A stretch of 64,000 nt of DNA, taken from Methylobacter sp. (GTDB lineage: Bacteria > Pseudomonadota > Gammaproteobacteria > Methylococcales > Methylomonadaceae). Positions 10,419-21,986 of this stretch are shown here, one piece after another. The notes below the pieces were generated by a model. It saw nothing but the letters and a program-made list of their open reading frames with translations. It was not told the origin of the DNA and did not search any database. Made by a program: the position numbers and the translations under genes. Position 1 is the first letter of the stretch. The number at the start of each line of letters is the position of its first letter. The DNA is taken from positions 1 through 64,000 of the forward strand of contig JAUYMY010000073.1 in the NCBI GenBank assembly GCA_030699385.1, written 5' to 3'.

Positions 10419-11038
10419 CAGGATAAATTGATACGTTGGACATCGACATCAGGCAGGTCGATGTCGTGATGCGAGGTGAGGACAATCATACCGCCATTGG
10501 CGCAATGTTCGGCCATTAAGGTTTCAATCAGGGCAATGCCTTGTTTGTCCAGTGATGTGAACGGCTCGTCGAGTATCCACAACACGTTTTCGGTAATCAG
10601 CAAGCGGGCTAAAGACAAGCGCCGTTTTTGCCCCGCCGATAAGGTCTGCACCAGAATGTCATCATAGCCGGTCAAATGCACTTTGCTTAACGCTTGGTCG
10701 ATTGAATACTGGCCTGCACTGCTGAGCGCCAACGACATTTTCAAATTTTCCAGCACGGTCAGTTCTTTTTTAATGCCGTCTAAATGGCCGACATAAGCCA
10801 TTTGTGCATAAAACTGGCTGTCTTTTACTGCGTCGCCGCACCAGTGAAGGGCGCCGACATCAGGTTCACGAAAGCCGCACAAAATGCGCAGTAACGAGGT
10901 CTTACCGCTGCCGTTTTTGCCTTCCAGCAAGAGTACCTGGCCTGCAACCAACTCAAAAGCCAGTTGCTCGAACAGCACCCGGTCATCGCGGATGCAGCTT
11001 AAATCGGTGCCTGCAAGAGAATGTATGGATGGGCGCAT
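10418..11038 (-). CDS. ccmA: Heme exporter ATP-binding protein CcmA
   Basis: This is the ABC ATPase that drives release of heme from CcmC/CcmE in cytochrome c biogenesis. It has 206 residues with Walker A EGKNGSGKTSLL (near residue 38), signature LSAGQKRRLSLARLL (near 133) and Walker B LWILDEPFTSLD. Length is usual for CcmA. It begins three bases after rlmB, an association not usual in E. coli, so cytochrome maturation here appears to be transcribed from the rnr-rlmB operon. Confidence 0.95.
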   Translation of the reverse strand: MRPSIHSLAGTDLSCIRDDRVLFEQLAFELVAGQVLLLEGKNGSGKTSLLRILCGFREPDVGALHWCGDAVKDSQFYAQMAYVGHLDGIKKELTVLENLKMSLALSSAGQYSIDQALSKVHLTGYDDILVQTLSAGQKRRLSLARLLITENVLWILDEPFTSLDKQGIALIETLMAEHCANGGMIVLTSHHDIDLPDVDVQRINLS

Positions 11039-11041
11039 GGG

Positions 11042-11788
11042 TTAGACAATAGCCGAGCGCTGGCGCAAAGTCTCATACAGCAACACGCCGGTCGCAACCG
11101 ACAGGTTAAGGCTTTCCACCTTGCCCAGCATCGGCAGTTTGACCAGCACATCGCATTGCTCTTTAGTCAGGCGCCTTAAACCTTTGCCCTCGGCACCGAC
11201 AACCAGCGCCAGCGGCACGGTGAAATCGGTTTGGTACGCGGTCTGCGTGGTTTCGCCCGCCGCACCCATCACCCAGATGCCCTGCTCTTTCAGCCAACGC
11301 AAGGTTCTGGCCAAATTAGTCACTTGATAAACAGGCACGGTTTCCGCCGCGCCGCTGGCGACTTTACAAACCGTCGGGGTAATCCCAGCCGCATTGTCTT
11401 TCGTGACAATCACGCCGTGTACGCCGGTCGCGTCGGCGGTTCTAAGGCAGGCGCCAAAATTGTGCGGGTCTTGCACGTTATCCAGCACCAAAAATAACGG
11501 CATTCCAGTCAACGTCAACACCGCGTTTTTTAAATCGCTTTCCGATAGTTCAGTGGGCATATCGACTTCAATCACGATGCCTTGATGGTTCTGACTATCG
11601 GCCAATTTATCGAGTTTTTTCCGCTCGACTTTTTCCGGCTCTATGCCTAAATCCAATAAATCGTCGATTAACTGTGTTAAGCGTTTATCTTGTCTTAGGC
11701 TGTCAACCCAGGCCTTATTGATTTTTTTCGGGGAATAATCTAAAGCCGACTGCACCGAATGCAGGCCGTATATTTTGCTTGGTTTCAT
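11042..11788 (-). CDS. rlmB: 23S rRNA (guanosine-2'-O-)-methyltransferase RlmB
   Basis: RlmB methylates G2251 of 23S rRNA (E. coli numbering). The 248 residues hold an N-terminal substrate-binding domain (IYGLHSVQSALD) and a SPOUT domain with VLDNVQDPHNFGACLRTADA (about residues 100-119), VVGAEGKGLRRL and LPMLGKVESLNLSVATGVLLYE, which form the knotted SAM site. In E. coli rlmB directly follows rnr; here an AIPR gene stands between, only five bases upstream. No good ribosome binding site precedes the ATG, so translation probably depends on the gene in front. Confidence 0.95.
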   Translation of the reverse strand: MKPSKIYGLHSVQSALDYSPKKINKAWVDSLRQDKRLTQLIDDLLDLGIEPEKVERKKLDKLADSQNHQGIVIEVDMPTELSESDLKNAVLTLTGMPLFLVLDNVQDPHNFGACLRTADATGVHGVIVTKDNAAGITPTVCKVASGAAETVPVYQVTNLARTLRWLKEQGIWVMGAAGETTQTAYQTDFTVPLALVVGAEGKGLRRLTKEQCDVLVKLPMLGKVESLNLSVATGVLLYETLRQRSAIV

Positions 11789-11793
11789 TGTTA

Positions 11794-13551
11794 TTACAGA
11801 AGTAATGGATCAGGTATTGAATCATCGCTGGGCGAATGAGTAAGCGCTAACTCTTTATTTAACAGCCAATGTGATCTAAAAGACTTAAAATAGCTATTGT
11901 GTGAATAAGTCGATTTGCTTTGTGCTTTTTCCTCTTTTTCAAGTTCTATACCCTTAGGAATGGCATGATAAACAGCCGAATAACAATCGCCCATCCGTTC
12001 TTTAACAAAACCACCTGATTTTTTCATTAATTTATAAATGCCATAGGCAATCAACTCATCGGCAAACAAAACAAAGTCTGACTCATGTTTTTGAGTTTGG
12101 CGTTGCGCCACAACAAACTCATAAATCCAAAATGTTTCAAGAAGTTGTCGATAGATAGGCGAGTCTTTGCTGCCATTAAATAAAGGATATAACTTATTAT
12201 TCTTGTTGGTTGTCGCATCAAAAAGTTCTTCAAGTACCTTAGACTTGGCACTTTTTGCCCGTCCTGGTTGCTCATAAAATGTGGCATACCAAAACTTGAG
12301 CACAGTTTCGCTATGGACTGATTTTTGTAAAGAAATACTCAGTTTGTTTTCAAATGTTTCACCACGTTTACTTAAATAACCAATACCGGCATTAGCAAAT
12401 ATTTCTTTGGTATATTCATTAAAAAGACGGGTACTTATTTTATCGCGGTAATTGATCGGCGACTGGGTATTAGTCGCTTCGGTAATTTTATCTATAAGTT
12501 CGGGCTCGGTCGTTTCATACAGCCTAACCACCACATAAATATCTTCTAGTTTGTTGCGGTCTTGTTGATAAATCTCATAGATAACATGCGTGGTTTGCAA
12601 GCCGTTGACGATAACCGGATTAACCACCTCAAGCGGATAAAATCCGACTTGCATTTCTTTAGGGATTTTTACACGCTCAGCAATAATAGTAATGCCGTTA
12701 TTTAAAAAAGGAAAATATTCAGCATCGTCGCCTAATAGCGTGGCACGAATATTTTTGTTAGTTTTGTTATAACGTAAAAAACCACGAATATTATCACTAA
12801 ATACCGTATCAATACGCTTGTTTGTATGCTGCTCCAAGTCTAGCAATTTGCAAAGCTCCAGGGCGGGTAAACGAAAATTTACCGCTTTGACATTCTGTAT
12901 AGAAAATGAAATTAACGCTTGGGGATCGCTACGCAGCGAAATATTTGATTTTTCCGCCATGAAGCTGAAAGTAACAGGCTTGCGTTTTTTTCTTTCTGAA
13001 ACCAGATTATCAATTTGTTCATATAAATCCTGGCTATCAAAAACTTGCAGATTATCGGTATTTTCAACATGACGATCAATTCGGGGTTTTGTAGCGCCAG
13101 CTTTTTCACCCTTAAACACAAAATACAAACGCGTTTCGACGACCCTACCTGAACTGACTAACGTTTGATAGATTTGCAAAGCTGAACTGACTTTTTCATT
13201 CAAAGGCAAATTTAACGTATTACCGTAAACAAAAACAGTACGAAAATCATTAACGAATTTGGCTAGTTCATTATCCCCAACAGAATCGGATGATTTTATC
13301 TGAAAAACATGCAGGATATTTTCATCCTCATCTTCTTCAAGATAAATCCCATCAAATCCACCATCATTTCTCCCGTTAATATTACCGCTGTTATCTTTTA
13401 TTAACGTGGACGCATGATCATATACTTCATCAAAACTCAAATCCAAAATGGCCGCTATCGCCAAAATTTCAAACGCAAACGGTTTTTGCAAACTAAATTT
13501 ATCGGCAATTCGATCAATATAGCCGCTAAAAAAAAGTTCTTTGTTCATCAT
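11794..13551 (-). CDS. AIPR-family abortive-infection phage-resistance protein
   Basis: This 585-residue protein belongs to the AIPR family (abortive infection phage resistance, PF10592). The diagnostic part is NPVIVNGLQTTHVIYEIYQQ (about residue 310) followed by a conserved ATNTQSPIN segment. The N-terminus carries a probable PD-(D/E)XK nuclease core: D67 in GGFDG, then Q84 and K86 in VFQIKSS, as in restriction-endonuclease-like folds. I infer a nuclease-type defence protein; its trigger is unknown. Its ATG overlaps the rnr stop (ATGA), and rlmB starts five bases after its stop. Single lines counted by hand give about 30% G+C here against about 53% in rnr, which suggests horizontal transfer. 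Confidence 0.88.
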   Translation of the reverse strand: MMNKELFFSGYIDRIADKFSLQKPFAFEILAIAAILDLSFDEVYDHASTLIKDNSGNINGRNDGGFDGIYLEEDEDENILHVFQIKSSDSVGDNELAKFVNDFRTVFVYGNTLNLPLNEKVSSALQIYQTLVSSGRVVETRLYFVFKGEKAGATKPRIDRHVENTDNLQVFDSQDLYEQIDNLVSERKKRKPVTFSFMAEKSNISLRSDPQALISFSIQNVKAVNFRLPALELCKLLDLEQHTNKRIDTVFSDNIRGFLRYNKTNKNIRATLLGDDAEYFPFLNNGITIIAERVKIPKEMQVGFYPLEVVNPVIVNGLQTTHVIYEIYQQDRNKLEDIYVVVRLYETTEPELIDKITEATNTQSPINYRDKISTRLFNEYTKEIFANAGIGYLSKRGETFENKLSISLQKSVHSETVLKFWYATFYEQPGRAKSAKSKVLEELFDATTNKNNKLYPLFNGSKDSPIYRQLLETFWIYEFVVAQRQTQKHESDFVLFADELIAYGIYKLMKKSGGFVKERMGDCYSAVYHAIPKGIELEKEEKAQSKSTYSHNSYFKSFRSHWLLNKELALTHSPSDDSIPDPLLL

Positions 13552-15839
13552 TTCTTACGGCGTCTTTTTTTAGGCTTGCTATCCATTGCGGCACTTTTTT
13601 GCGCCAACTCAAAATCGATTTTCTTTTCGTCCAGGTCAACACGGACGACCCTGACCTGAACGCTGTCGCCCAAGCGGTAATTAATACCGGTGCGCTCGCC
13701 TCTGAGTTGATGACTGGTCGCGTCGAAATGAAAATAATCCTGCGCCAGATTGCTGATATGGATCAGGCCTTCGACATAAATATCCGCCAGTTCGACAAAG
13801 AAACCAAACGAGGTCACGGCTGAAATGATACCGGGGAATTCGTCGCCGACCTTATCCATCATATATTCGCATTTGAGCCAGCTCACCACATCACGCGTCG
13901 CATCATCGGCGCGGCGCTCATTGGCGGAACACTGTTCGCCCAAAACAACCATATCGGGAACGCCATAGTAAAAGCTTTCCACCGGTTTGCCTTGCAAACA
14001 ATGCCGGATGGCACGATGCACCAGCAAGTCGGGATAGCGGCGAATCGGCGAGGTAAAATGCGCGTAGGCTTCCAACGCCAGACCGAAATGGCCTTTTAAT
14101 TCAGGACTATAAACAGCTTGCGACATTGAGCGCAGCAGCACCGTTTGTATCAAATGCGCGTCGGGCCTGCCTTTAATCGATTCCATCAAGTGCATATAAT
14201 CCAGCGGCGTCGGTTTGTCGCCGCCTGCCAAACTCAAGCCTAGCTCACCCAAAAATACTTTTAAATTCATCAGCTTTTCAGCACCCGGCCCTTCATGTAC
14301 GCGCAGCAGCTTGGGCATTTTTTTGCCATTTAAAAACTTCGCCGCCGCCATGTTCGCGGTAATCATGAATTCTTCGATCAATTTGTGCGCATCGTTACGT
14401 ACCACCGGCACAATTTTTTCAATTTTGCGCTCGCTACCGAAGACAATCCGGGTTTCCTGGGTGTCGAAATCCATCGCGCCGCGTTGTTCGCGACTCACCC
14501 GCATCACTTTGTACAGCGCATACAGCTCCTGCAAATGCGGCAGCACGGCTTTATACTTGTCGGCCAAAACCTGCGCCGAACCTGCTCCCGGCAGGTTTTC
14601 GGCATACACACCATCCCTGGTGATATCGCCATCAACCAGCATTTTTGCGACTTCATCATAGGTCAGGCGGGCATGGGAGCTCATCACTGCATCGTAAAAA
14701 CGCGACCGCGTTACCTGGCCTTCCGCATTAATCAGCAACTCGCAAACCATACATAAACGGTCTACCTGCGGATTCAGCGAACACAAGCCATTCGATAAAA
14801 TCTCCGGCAACATCGGTATGACCTGCTCAGGAAAGTACACCGAGGTGCTGCGTTTTTGCGCTTCCTTGTCCAATTCCGAATTAATCTGCACATAATGTGA
14901 AACGTCGGCAATGGCAACTAGAAGCTTCCAGCCTTTGGCCGTTTTTTGGCAATAGACGGCATCGTCAAAATCGCGCGCATCTTCGCCGTCAATCGTGACC
15001 AATGGAATTTTGCGCAAATCAACGCGCCCCTCTTTGGCCGCTTCCGGCACTTCTTTTTTCAGCGGTTTTATTTCTTCCAGCAACTCATCAGGCCATTGAT
15101 TGGGCAGGCCATGGGAGCGAATCGCCATCTCTATTTCCATGCCCGGCGCCATGTGTTCGCCCATGACCTCAATAATCCGGCCGATAGGTTGGCGCAATTT
15201 AGTCGGCTGTTCGACAATCTCAGCAACAACAATTTGCCCTTGTTTGGCTTTGCCGGCACCGCCTTTTTGCAGCAAAATGGTTTGCGCGATATTTTTATTT
15301 TCCGGCACCACATAAGTAAAGCCGTCTTCCTTATACAGCCGACCGACGACCTGATGCGTATTCCGCTGCAGAATCTCAACCACCGCACCTTCCCGGCGGC
15401 CTTTTTTATCGACGCCGGCAATTCGCACCAATGCCCGGTCATTGTGCAACAACGGATTCATTTCCCGTGGCGATAAAAACAAATCATCGGAGCCGTCATC
15501 CGGCTTAATAAAACCGAAACCGTCAGCATGTCCGATAATGCGCCCGGCAATTAAATCTTCATTATTAACTAGGCAATATTTTTTGCCCCGGTTAAACAAT
15601 AACTGCCCGTCCCTTTCCATCGCACGCAATCGGCGGCGTAACGCTTCCAGCTGATCTTCACTATCGAGCGTAAACGCCTCGGCGATTTCTTCGCGGTGCA
15701 AAGGCTTCCCTGCATGTTCGATTAATTGCAAAATTAATTCGCGGCTAGGGATAGGGTTTTCATATTTCTCAGCTTCGCGCTGAGCGTATGGGTCTTTTGT
15801 TGAATTAAAATCAACGTCTTTTTTAGACTTTAGTGTCAT
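13548..15839 (-). CDS. rnr: 3'-5' exoribonuclease RNase R
   Basis: RNase R degrades structured RNA and acts in rRNA quality control and trans-translation. The 763 residues comprise an N-terminal winged helix (ELILQLIEHAGKPLHREEIAEAF), cold-shock domains (GRIIGHADGFGFIKPDD), the RNB catalytic domain with the Asp cluster IDGEDARDFDDAVY (near residue 280), TSPIRRYPDLLVHRAI, and a C-terminal S1 domain (FPGIISAVTSFGFFVELADI). It ends in a basic tail PKKRRRKK. It heads a chain rnr-AIPR-rlmB-ccmA-ccmB in which no gap exceeds five bases, so one transcript is likely. Confidence 0.97.
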   Translation of the reverse strand: MTLKSKKDVDFNSTKDPYAQREAEKYENPIPSRELILQLIEHAGKPLHREEIAEAFTLDSEDQLEALRRRLRAMERDGQLLFNRGKKYCLVNNEDLIAGRIIGHADGFGFIKPDDGSDDLFLSPREMNPLLHNDRALVRIAGVDKKGRREGAVVEILQRNTHQVVGRLYKEDGFTYVVPENKNIAQTILLQKGGAGKAKQGQIVVAEIVEQPTKLRQPIGRIIEVMGEHMAPGMEIEMAIRSHGLPNQWPDELLEEIKPLKKEVPEAAKEGRVDLRKIPLVTIDGEDARDFDDAVYCQKTAKGWKLLVAIADVSHYVQINSELDKEAQKRSTSVYFPEQVIPMLPEILSNGLCSLNPQVDRLCMVCELLINAEGQVTRSRFYDAVMSSHARLTYDEVAKMLVDGDITRDGVYAENLPGAGSAQVLADKYKAVLPHLQELYALYKVMRVSREQRGAMDFDTQETRIVFGSERKIEKIVPVVRNDAHKLIEEFMITANMAAAKFLNGKKMPKLLRVHEGPGAEKLMNLKVFLGELGLSLAGGDKPTPLDYMHLMESIKGRPDAHLIQTVLLRSMSQAVYSPELKGHFGLALEAYAHFTSPIRRYPDLLVHRAIRHCLQGKPVESFYYGVPDMVVLGEQCSANERRADDATRDVVSWLKCEYMMDKVGDEFPGIISAVTSFGFFVELADIYVEGLIHISNLAQDYFHFDATSHQLRGERTGINYRLGDSVQVRVVRVDLDEKKIDFELAQKSAAMDSKPKKRRRKK

Positions 15840-16029
15840 TTTTCTAATAAAAAATTAAGAAAGGGGAGAGATAGGCCGGAGCTGAATAGTTCTTAAATAG
15901 TGACTTAGTATATCGATTAGGATTGAAAGAGAAAAGGTTTTGGGCGTTATGCAAACGAAATATTCCGCGATGAACAAGGCACCAACATCATGCCCCGGCT
16001 AAAGTTTAAACAAAAAACGCACTGTCCAA

Positions 16030-16058
16030 TTGACAAAGCCGAAGGGGATTAGTATAGT
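16030..16058 (+). promoter_or_regulatory. Sigma70 promoter of tRNA-Leu
   Basis: TTGACA (16030-16035) and TATAGT (16053-16058) are exactly 17 bases apart, followed by a GC-rich discriminator GCGCGCTC typical of stable-RNA promoters under stringent control. Transcription should begin near 16065, about 27 bases before the mature tRNA. This is the best sigma70 promoter in the window. Confidence 0.9.
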
Positions 16059-16091
16059 GCGCGCTCACTTTAGCTTTTACAGCTAGCCTCT

Positions 16092-16178
16092 GCCGAGGTG
16101 GTGAAATTGGTAGACACGCCAGCTTCAGGTGCTGGTAGGGGCAACCCTGTGGAGGTTCAAATCCTCTCCTCGGCACCA
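16092..16178 (+). tRNA. leuT: tRNA-Leu (anticodon CAG)
   Basis: The 87 bases fold as a class II tRNA: acceptor stem GCCGAGG/CCTCGGC, D-arm with the GTGAAATTGGTAGAC pattern, anticodon stem CCAGC/GCTGG with loop TTCAGGT (anticodon CAG, reading CUG), a long variable arm (AGGGGCAACCCT), T-arm GGAGGTTCAAATCCTCT, and an encoded CCA end. The gene symbol is generic. No intrinsic terminator is clear after it; tsaC follows 132 bases downstream on the same strand. Confidence 0.97.
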
Positions 16179-16310
16179 TCATTTTATCGTTACCAAAAAG
16201 CTGTATTTCCGGTTTAAACACCCCGAAAAAAGTTTCAACGCTGCTTATTTTATACCTAAGCTACTGTTTATAGTGCCGTATTAGTTACATCTGCCACGAT
16301 AAAACTTAAC

Positions 16311-16868
16311 ATGGCTTATCACGCCTCTTTCAAAATAAAAACCGCTGTCCGACACCTTAAAGCCGGAGCCGTTATTGCGTACCCAACAGAAGCTGTCTAC
16401 GGCTTGGGCTGTGACCCGCTTAACGAAAATTCCGTGATGAATTTACTCGACATCAAACAGCGCCCAATAGATAAAGGCTTGATTCTTATTGCCTCATCGT
16501 TGGAACAACTGCGCCCCTACCTGCTATTAGACCAAGCCATCATTGAGCGCGTCAGCCCCACTTGGCCGGGTCCTGTCACCTGGATTATTCCCGCCCAAGC
16601 CTGGGTGCCGACATGGCTGACCGGCGCACACCAGTCGCTGGCCGTCAGAGTCACTCATCACCCGATAGCGCGCGATTTATGCGCACAATTTGGCAGTCCG
16701 TTAGTGTCCACCAGCGCCAATCCGACCAGCCGGCCCGCTATTAAAGATTCGAGAAAGCTATTAAAAACCCTTGCCGGCGCCGACATTTTTATCGTTCACG
16801 GCGCAATCGGCCAGCTTGAACAAGAAACCGCCATTTATGATGCGATTAGCGGAAAAAAATTGCGCTAA
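16311..16868 (+). CDS. tsaC: Threonylcarbamoyl-AMP synthase TsaC
   Basis: TsaC (YrdC/RimN) makes threonylcarbamoyl-AMP from threonine, bicarbonate and ATP, the first step of t6A37 tRNA modification. The 185 residues match the short TsaC form (E. coli 190) without a Sua5 domain. Characteristic parts are GAVIAYPTEAVYGLGCDP (residues 18-35), KQRPIDKGLIL, WPGPVTWIIP and STSANPTSRPA. It is alone on the plus strand after a tRNA gene; a hairpin lies just beyond its stop. Confidence 0.95.
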   Translation: MAYHASFKIKTAVRHLKAGAVIAYPTEAVYGLGCDPLNENSVMNLLDIKQRPIDKGLILIASSLEQLRPYLLLDQAIIERVSPTWPGPVTWIIPAQAWVPTWLTGAHQSLAVRVTHHPIARDLCAQFGSPLVSTSANPTSRPAIKDSRKLLKTLAGADIFIVHGAIGQLEQETAIYDAISGKKLR

Positions 16869-16869
16869 A

Positions 16870-16895
16870 GCCCATCGCAGAGGTCTGCAATGGGC
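16870..16895. terminator. Hairpin between convergent genes
   Basis: GCCCAT and ATGGGC pair, then a mismatch, then GCAG/CTGC around a 4-base loop. It sits between the stop codons of tsaC and the facing small gene. No real T-run follows on either strand, so function as a bidirectional terminator is only likely from position. Confidence 0.45.
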
Positions 16896-16901
16896 AATAT
16901 A

Positions 16902-17189
16902 TCAATCCAGCTTAACCCACTCTTCCAGCGCTTCGATAATGGCTTTGGCCTGATCTTTACTGGAAATATTGAACTTCGATTTTTGTTTGTACTCGCCATT
17001 TTGCTTTTGATAGCGGCGAATGGTGTATTTATCCGGGCCGTATTCTTCTTTGGTGCGGTTCCAGTCCTGATAACGGTACATAATCGTCGCCCAGGCGCCT
17101 TTAGTCAGCACTTTTTTATCCAGCTCCTTAACTGTCTCAATGCCCCCGTCTTCGTATGTTACGGTCAAATCGTCTACAGTTTCAGCCAT
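16902..17189 (-). CDS. Small conserved-looking protein downstream of purA
   Basis: I do not recognise this 95-residue protein with certainty. It has no signal peptide or membrane segment and is rich in charged residues. A compact region with KYTIRRYQKQNGEYKQKSKF (about residues 55-74) followed by an acidic helix QAKAIIEALEEWVKLD suggests a beta-sheet plus helix fold, somewhat like PC4-type single-strand nucleic-acid-binding proteins, but that is speculation. It starts 30 bases after purA on the same strand, so it is probably the last gene of hisZ-purA. Confidence 0.75.
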   Translation of the reverse strand: MAETVDDLTVTYEDGGIETVKELDKKVLTKGAWATIMYRYQDWNRTKEEYGPDKYTIRRYQKQNGEYKQKSKFNISSKDQAKAIIEALEEWVKLD

Positions 17190-17219
17190 GTTAACTCCAG
17201 GTAATTAGGCAACAGCCGT

Positions 17220-19714
<2,495 letters not shown>

Positions 19715-19729
19715 GTTTTGTATGTCCAC

Positions 19730-19759
19730 TCAAACAAAACGCCCCGCATGCGGAGCGTT
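19730..19759 (-). terminator. Intrinsic terminator after hflC, touching the hisZ leader
   Basis: On the minus strand AACGC-TCCGCATGCGGGG-CGTT forms a hairpin (AACGC/GCGTT plus CCGC/GCGG with one mismatch) followed by TTTTGTTTG. It should end the hflKC transcript. Its T-run lies only a few bases before the hisZ ribosome binding site, so read-through or attenuation may set hisZ expression. Confidence 0.7.
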
Positions 19760-19801
19760 GATTACGGGTTCCCCGGTTAAAATAGGGGAATCGGGTCTTC
19801 G

Positions 19802-20656
19802 TTATTTTTGCTGTTTGAAATATTTAAAGAAATCAGACTCAGGATCAAGCACGACCATGCTTGAACGGGTAAAGGTCTTCTTATAAGCATTCAAGCTGCG
19901 GTAAAACGCGAAGAATTCGGCATCCTCGCCATAGGCTTTAGCGTAGATTTCAGCCGATTTGGCATCGCCTTCACCGCGCAGTTTTTCTGCATCACGAAAC
20001 GCATTGGCCATCGTCACCACGCCTTGCCGATCAGCGTCGGCGCGAATTCTTTCCGCCGCTTCCGCACCTTGCGAGCGAAACTCACGAGCAACCCGCTCAC
20101 GTTCGGCTTCCATTCGGCTATACACCGAACTGCTGACTTCTTCAGGCAAATCAATGCGCATCACTTGAACATCGATAATTTCCATGCCCAAATCAGCCGC
20201 AAGCGGTTTGGCATTTTTAATTAAAATTTCACGAATAGCCTGACGATCGGTTGAAACCAATTGCTTGATATTACGTTTACCAAATTCACCGCGAAAAGCG
20301 TCTTTAACAATTTGGTCAAGGCGTAAATTGGCCTGATCTATATCGCCGGCAACCACCGTATAAAAGGTGCCGACATCGCCGATACGCCATTTAACAAAAG
20401 AATCGACAATAACGTTCTTCTTTTCCGCCGTTAAAAAGCGTTCAGGTTTCGCATCCATGGTTTGAATGCGTTTATCAAACTTTTTGACGTTGTTAATAAA
20501 CGGCAATTTAAAATGCAAGCCGGCTTCGTAATCGCTCTTGATAATTTCGCCTAAACGAAACTTAATGGCTCTTTCTGTTTCACTGACGCTAAACAAACAC
20601 ATGAAGCCGATAAACAACACCGCCGCCAGACCTACTACTATTTTATTCTGTATCAT
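19802..20656 (-). CDS. hflC: FtsH modulator HflC
   Basis: HflC forms with HflK a large periplasmic cage around the membrane protease FtsH and limits its access to membrane substrates. The 284-residue protein has one N-terminal membrane anchor (IVVGLAAVLFIGFMCLFSVS) and an SPFH/band-7 domain (ERAIKFRLGEI, VDSFVKWRI), then a helical region RMEAERERVAREFRSQGAEA. Its ATG overlaps the hflK stop (TAATG). A terminator follows. Confidence 0.96.
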   Translation of the reverse strand: MIQNKIVVGLAAVLFIGFMCLFSVSETERAIKFRLGEIIKSDYEAGLHFKLPFINNVKKFDKRIQTMDAKPERFLTAEKKNVIVDSFVKWRIGDVGTFYTVVAGDIDQANLRLDQIVKDAFRGEFGKRNIKQLVSTDRQAIREILIKNAKPLAADLGMEIIDVQVMRIDLPEEVSSSVYSRMEAERERVAREFRSQGAEAAERIRADADRQGVVTMANAFRDAEKLRGEGDAKSAEIYAKAYGEDAEFFAFYRSLNAYKKTFTRSSMVVLDPESDFFKYFKQQK

Positions 20657-21849
20657 TACCGCCCCCTTGCGTCACGGCCGCGCGTTGAAGGTCGCGCAGC
20701 GGGTTGTACTTGTGGCTCAAGCCCTGAAGGTTGACCTATCACGCTTTGAGGAACATTAGCAGATTGCAGCGCCGGTTGATGCTGAAGCATTTTATCCAAG
20801 GGCAAATAAAGCATATTGTTACCGCCCTTAACATCGACCATCACTGTATTGGTTTCGGCCAATACCGATTCCATCGACTCAATATAAAGGCGCTTCCGGG
20901 TCACATCCGGTGCCTTGGCATATTCCGCAAACAATTTTGAAAAACGGCTGGATTCGCCTTCTGCGCGGGCAATCACCTGTTCCTTGTAACCCTCGGCTTC
21001 CTGCATCTTTCTTGCCGCCGCACCGCGTGCTTTTGGCACAACATCATTAGAATAAGCTTCCGCCTCATTAATTAAGCGCTGCTCATCTTCACGCGCCTTA
21101 ATCGCATCTTCAAATGCGTTTTGCACCTGCTCAGGCGGCTGTGCATCCTGAAGGTTAACACTGGTGATCTGGATGCCGGACTTATAACCGTCCATCACAT
21201 CTTGTATTTCTTTTTTAATCTGAGCCACGACTTCGCTACGGCCTTCGGTCAGCACAAAATCCATCGTGCTGCTGCCGACCACGCCACGTTGCGCGCTTTC
21301 AGTAACCTGTTTCAACGTAGCCGCAGGATTAACAATATTAAAAATAAAATCTTTAGCATCTTTAACTTGATACTGCACCGCTAAACGCACATCGACAATA
21401 TTTTCATCTTTGGTCAGCATTAATGCTTCTTTCGGCACCGAACCGAGCGCCTGTTCAGAGCCGCCGCTGCGGTAACCAACTTCAATATAACGCTGCTGCT
21501 TAACATCAACCACATCAACGCGTTCAATAGGCGCAGGCAAATGCCAATTCAAACCTGATTGGGTAGTTGCGACATACCTGCCAAATCGAGTTTCGACACC
21601 ATGTGTACCTTCGTCGACAATATAAAATCCGCTGAGACCCCATAACACCGTAGCGCCGACGACAAGAAAACCAATACTTTTCAAGGGCGGCATACCTGAA
21701 GAGCGATCACTGCCCCCTTGCCCCCCGCCGAAAAAGCCGCCTAATTTCTCTTGCAATGAACGTATTGCCTCGTCTAAATCAGGTGGGCCTTGGTCACCAC
21801 GACCACTCCAAGGATCTTTCTTATCGCCGCCAGGCTCGTTCCAGGACAT
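20656..21849 (-). CDS. hflK: FtsH modulator HflK
   Basis: HflK is the partner of HflC. It has 397 residues: a Gly/Asp-rich cytoplasmic start (MSWNEPGGDKKDPWSGRG, then GGFFGGGQGG), a membrane helix near residues 58-76 (IGFLVVGATVLWGLSGFYIV), the band-7 domain (HGVETRFGRYVATTQSGLNW) and a long coiled region (EDEQRLINEAEAYSNDVV). hflX and hfq, often upstream, are absent; instead a stand-alone M41-like peptidase gene precedes it. Confidence 0.96.
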   Translation of the reverse strand: MSWNEPGGDKKDPWSGRGDQGPPDLDEAIRSLQEKLGGFFGGGQGGSDRSSGMPPLKSIGFLVVGATVLWGLSGFYIVDEGTHGVETRFGRYVATTQSGLNWHLPAPIERVDVVDVKQQRYIEVGYRSGGSEQALGSVPKEALMLTKDENIVDVRLAVQYQVKDAKDFIFNIVNPAATLKQVTESAQRGVVGSSTMDFVLTEGRSEVVAQIKKEIQDVMDGYKSGIQITSVNLQDAQPPEQVQNAFEDAIKAREDEQRLINEAEAYSNDVVPKARGAAARKMQEAEGYKEQVIARAEGESSRFSKLFAEYAKAPDVTRKRLYIESMESVLAETNTVMVDVKGGNNMLYLPLDKMLQHQPALQSANVPQSVIGQPSGLEPQVQPAARPSTRGRDARGR

Positions 21850-21986
21850 AACTTCACTCCATAGTGATTACTTGAACTTTCAACAACAGATAAAATACCT
21901 ATTGGTTTTTAATATTCTATCGTAAATATTTGTAAAAGGCTAAGGCACAAGGGTAAAGGGATTGGATGACTGTGGTTAAAAAACAC

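Noticed and set aside
16006-16221. Minus-strand frame of 71 codons across the tRNA gene
   Set aside because: It is the complement of tRNA-Leu and its promoter; tRNA regions often give such false frames.
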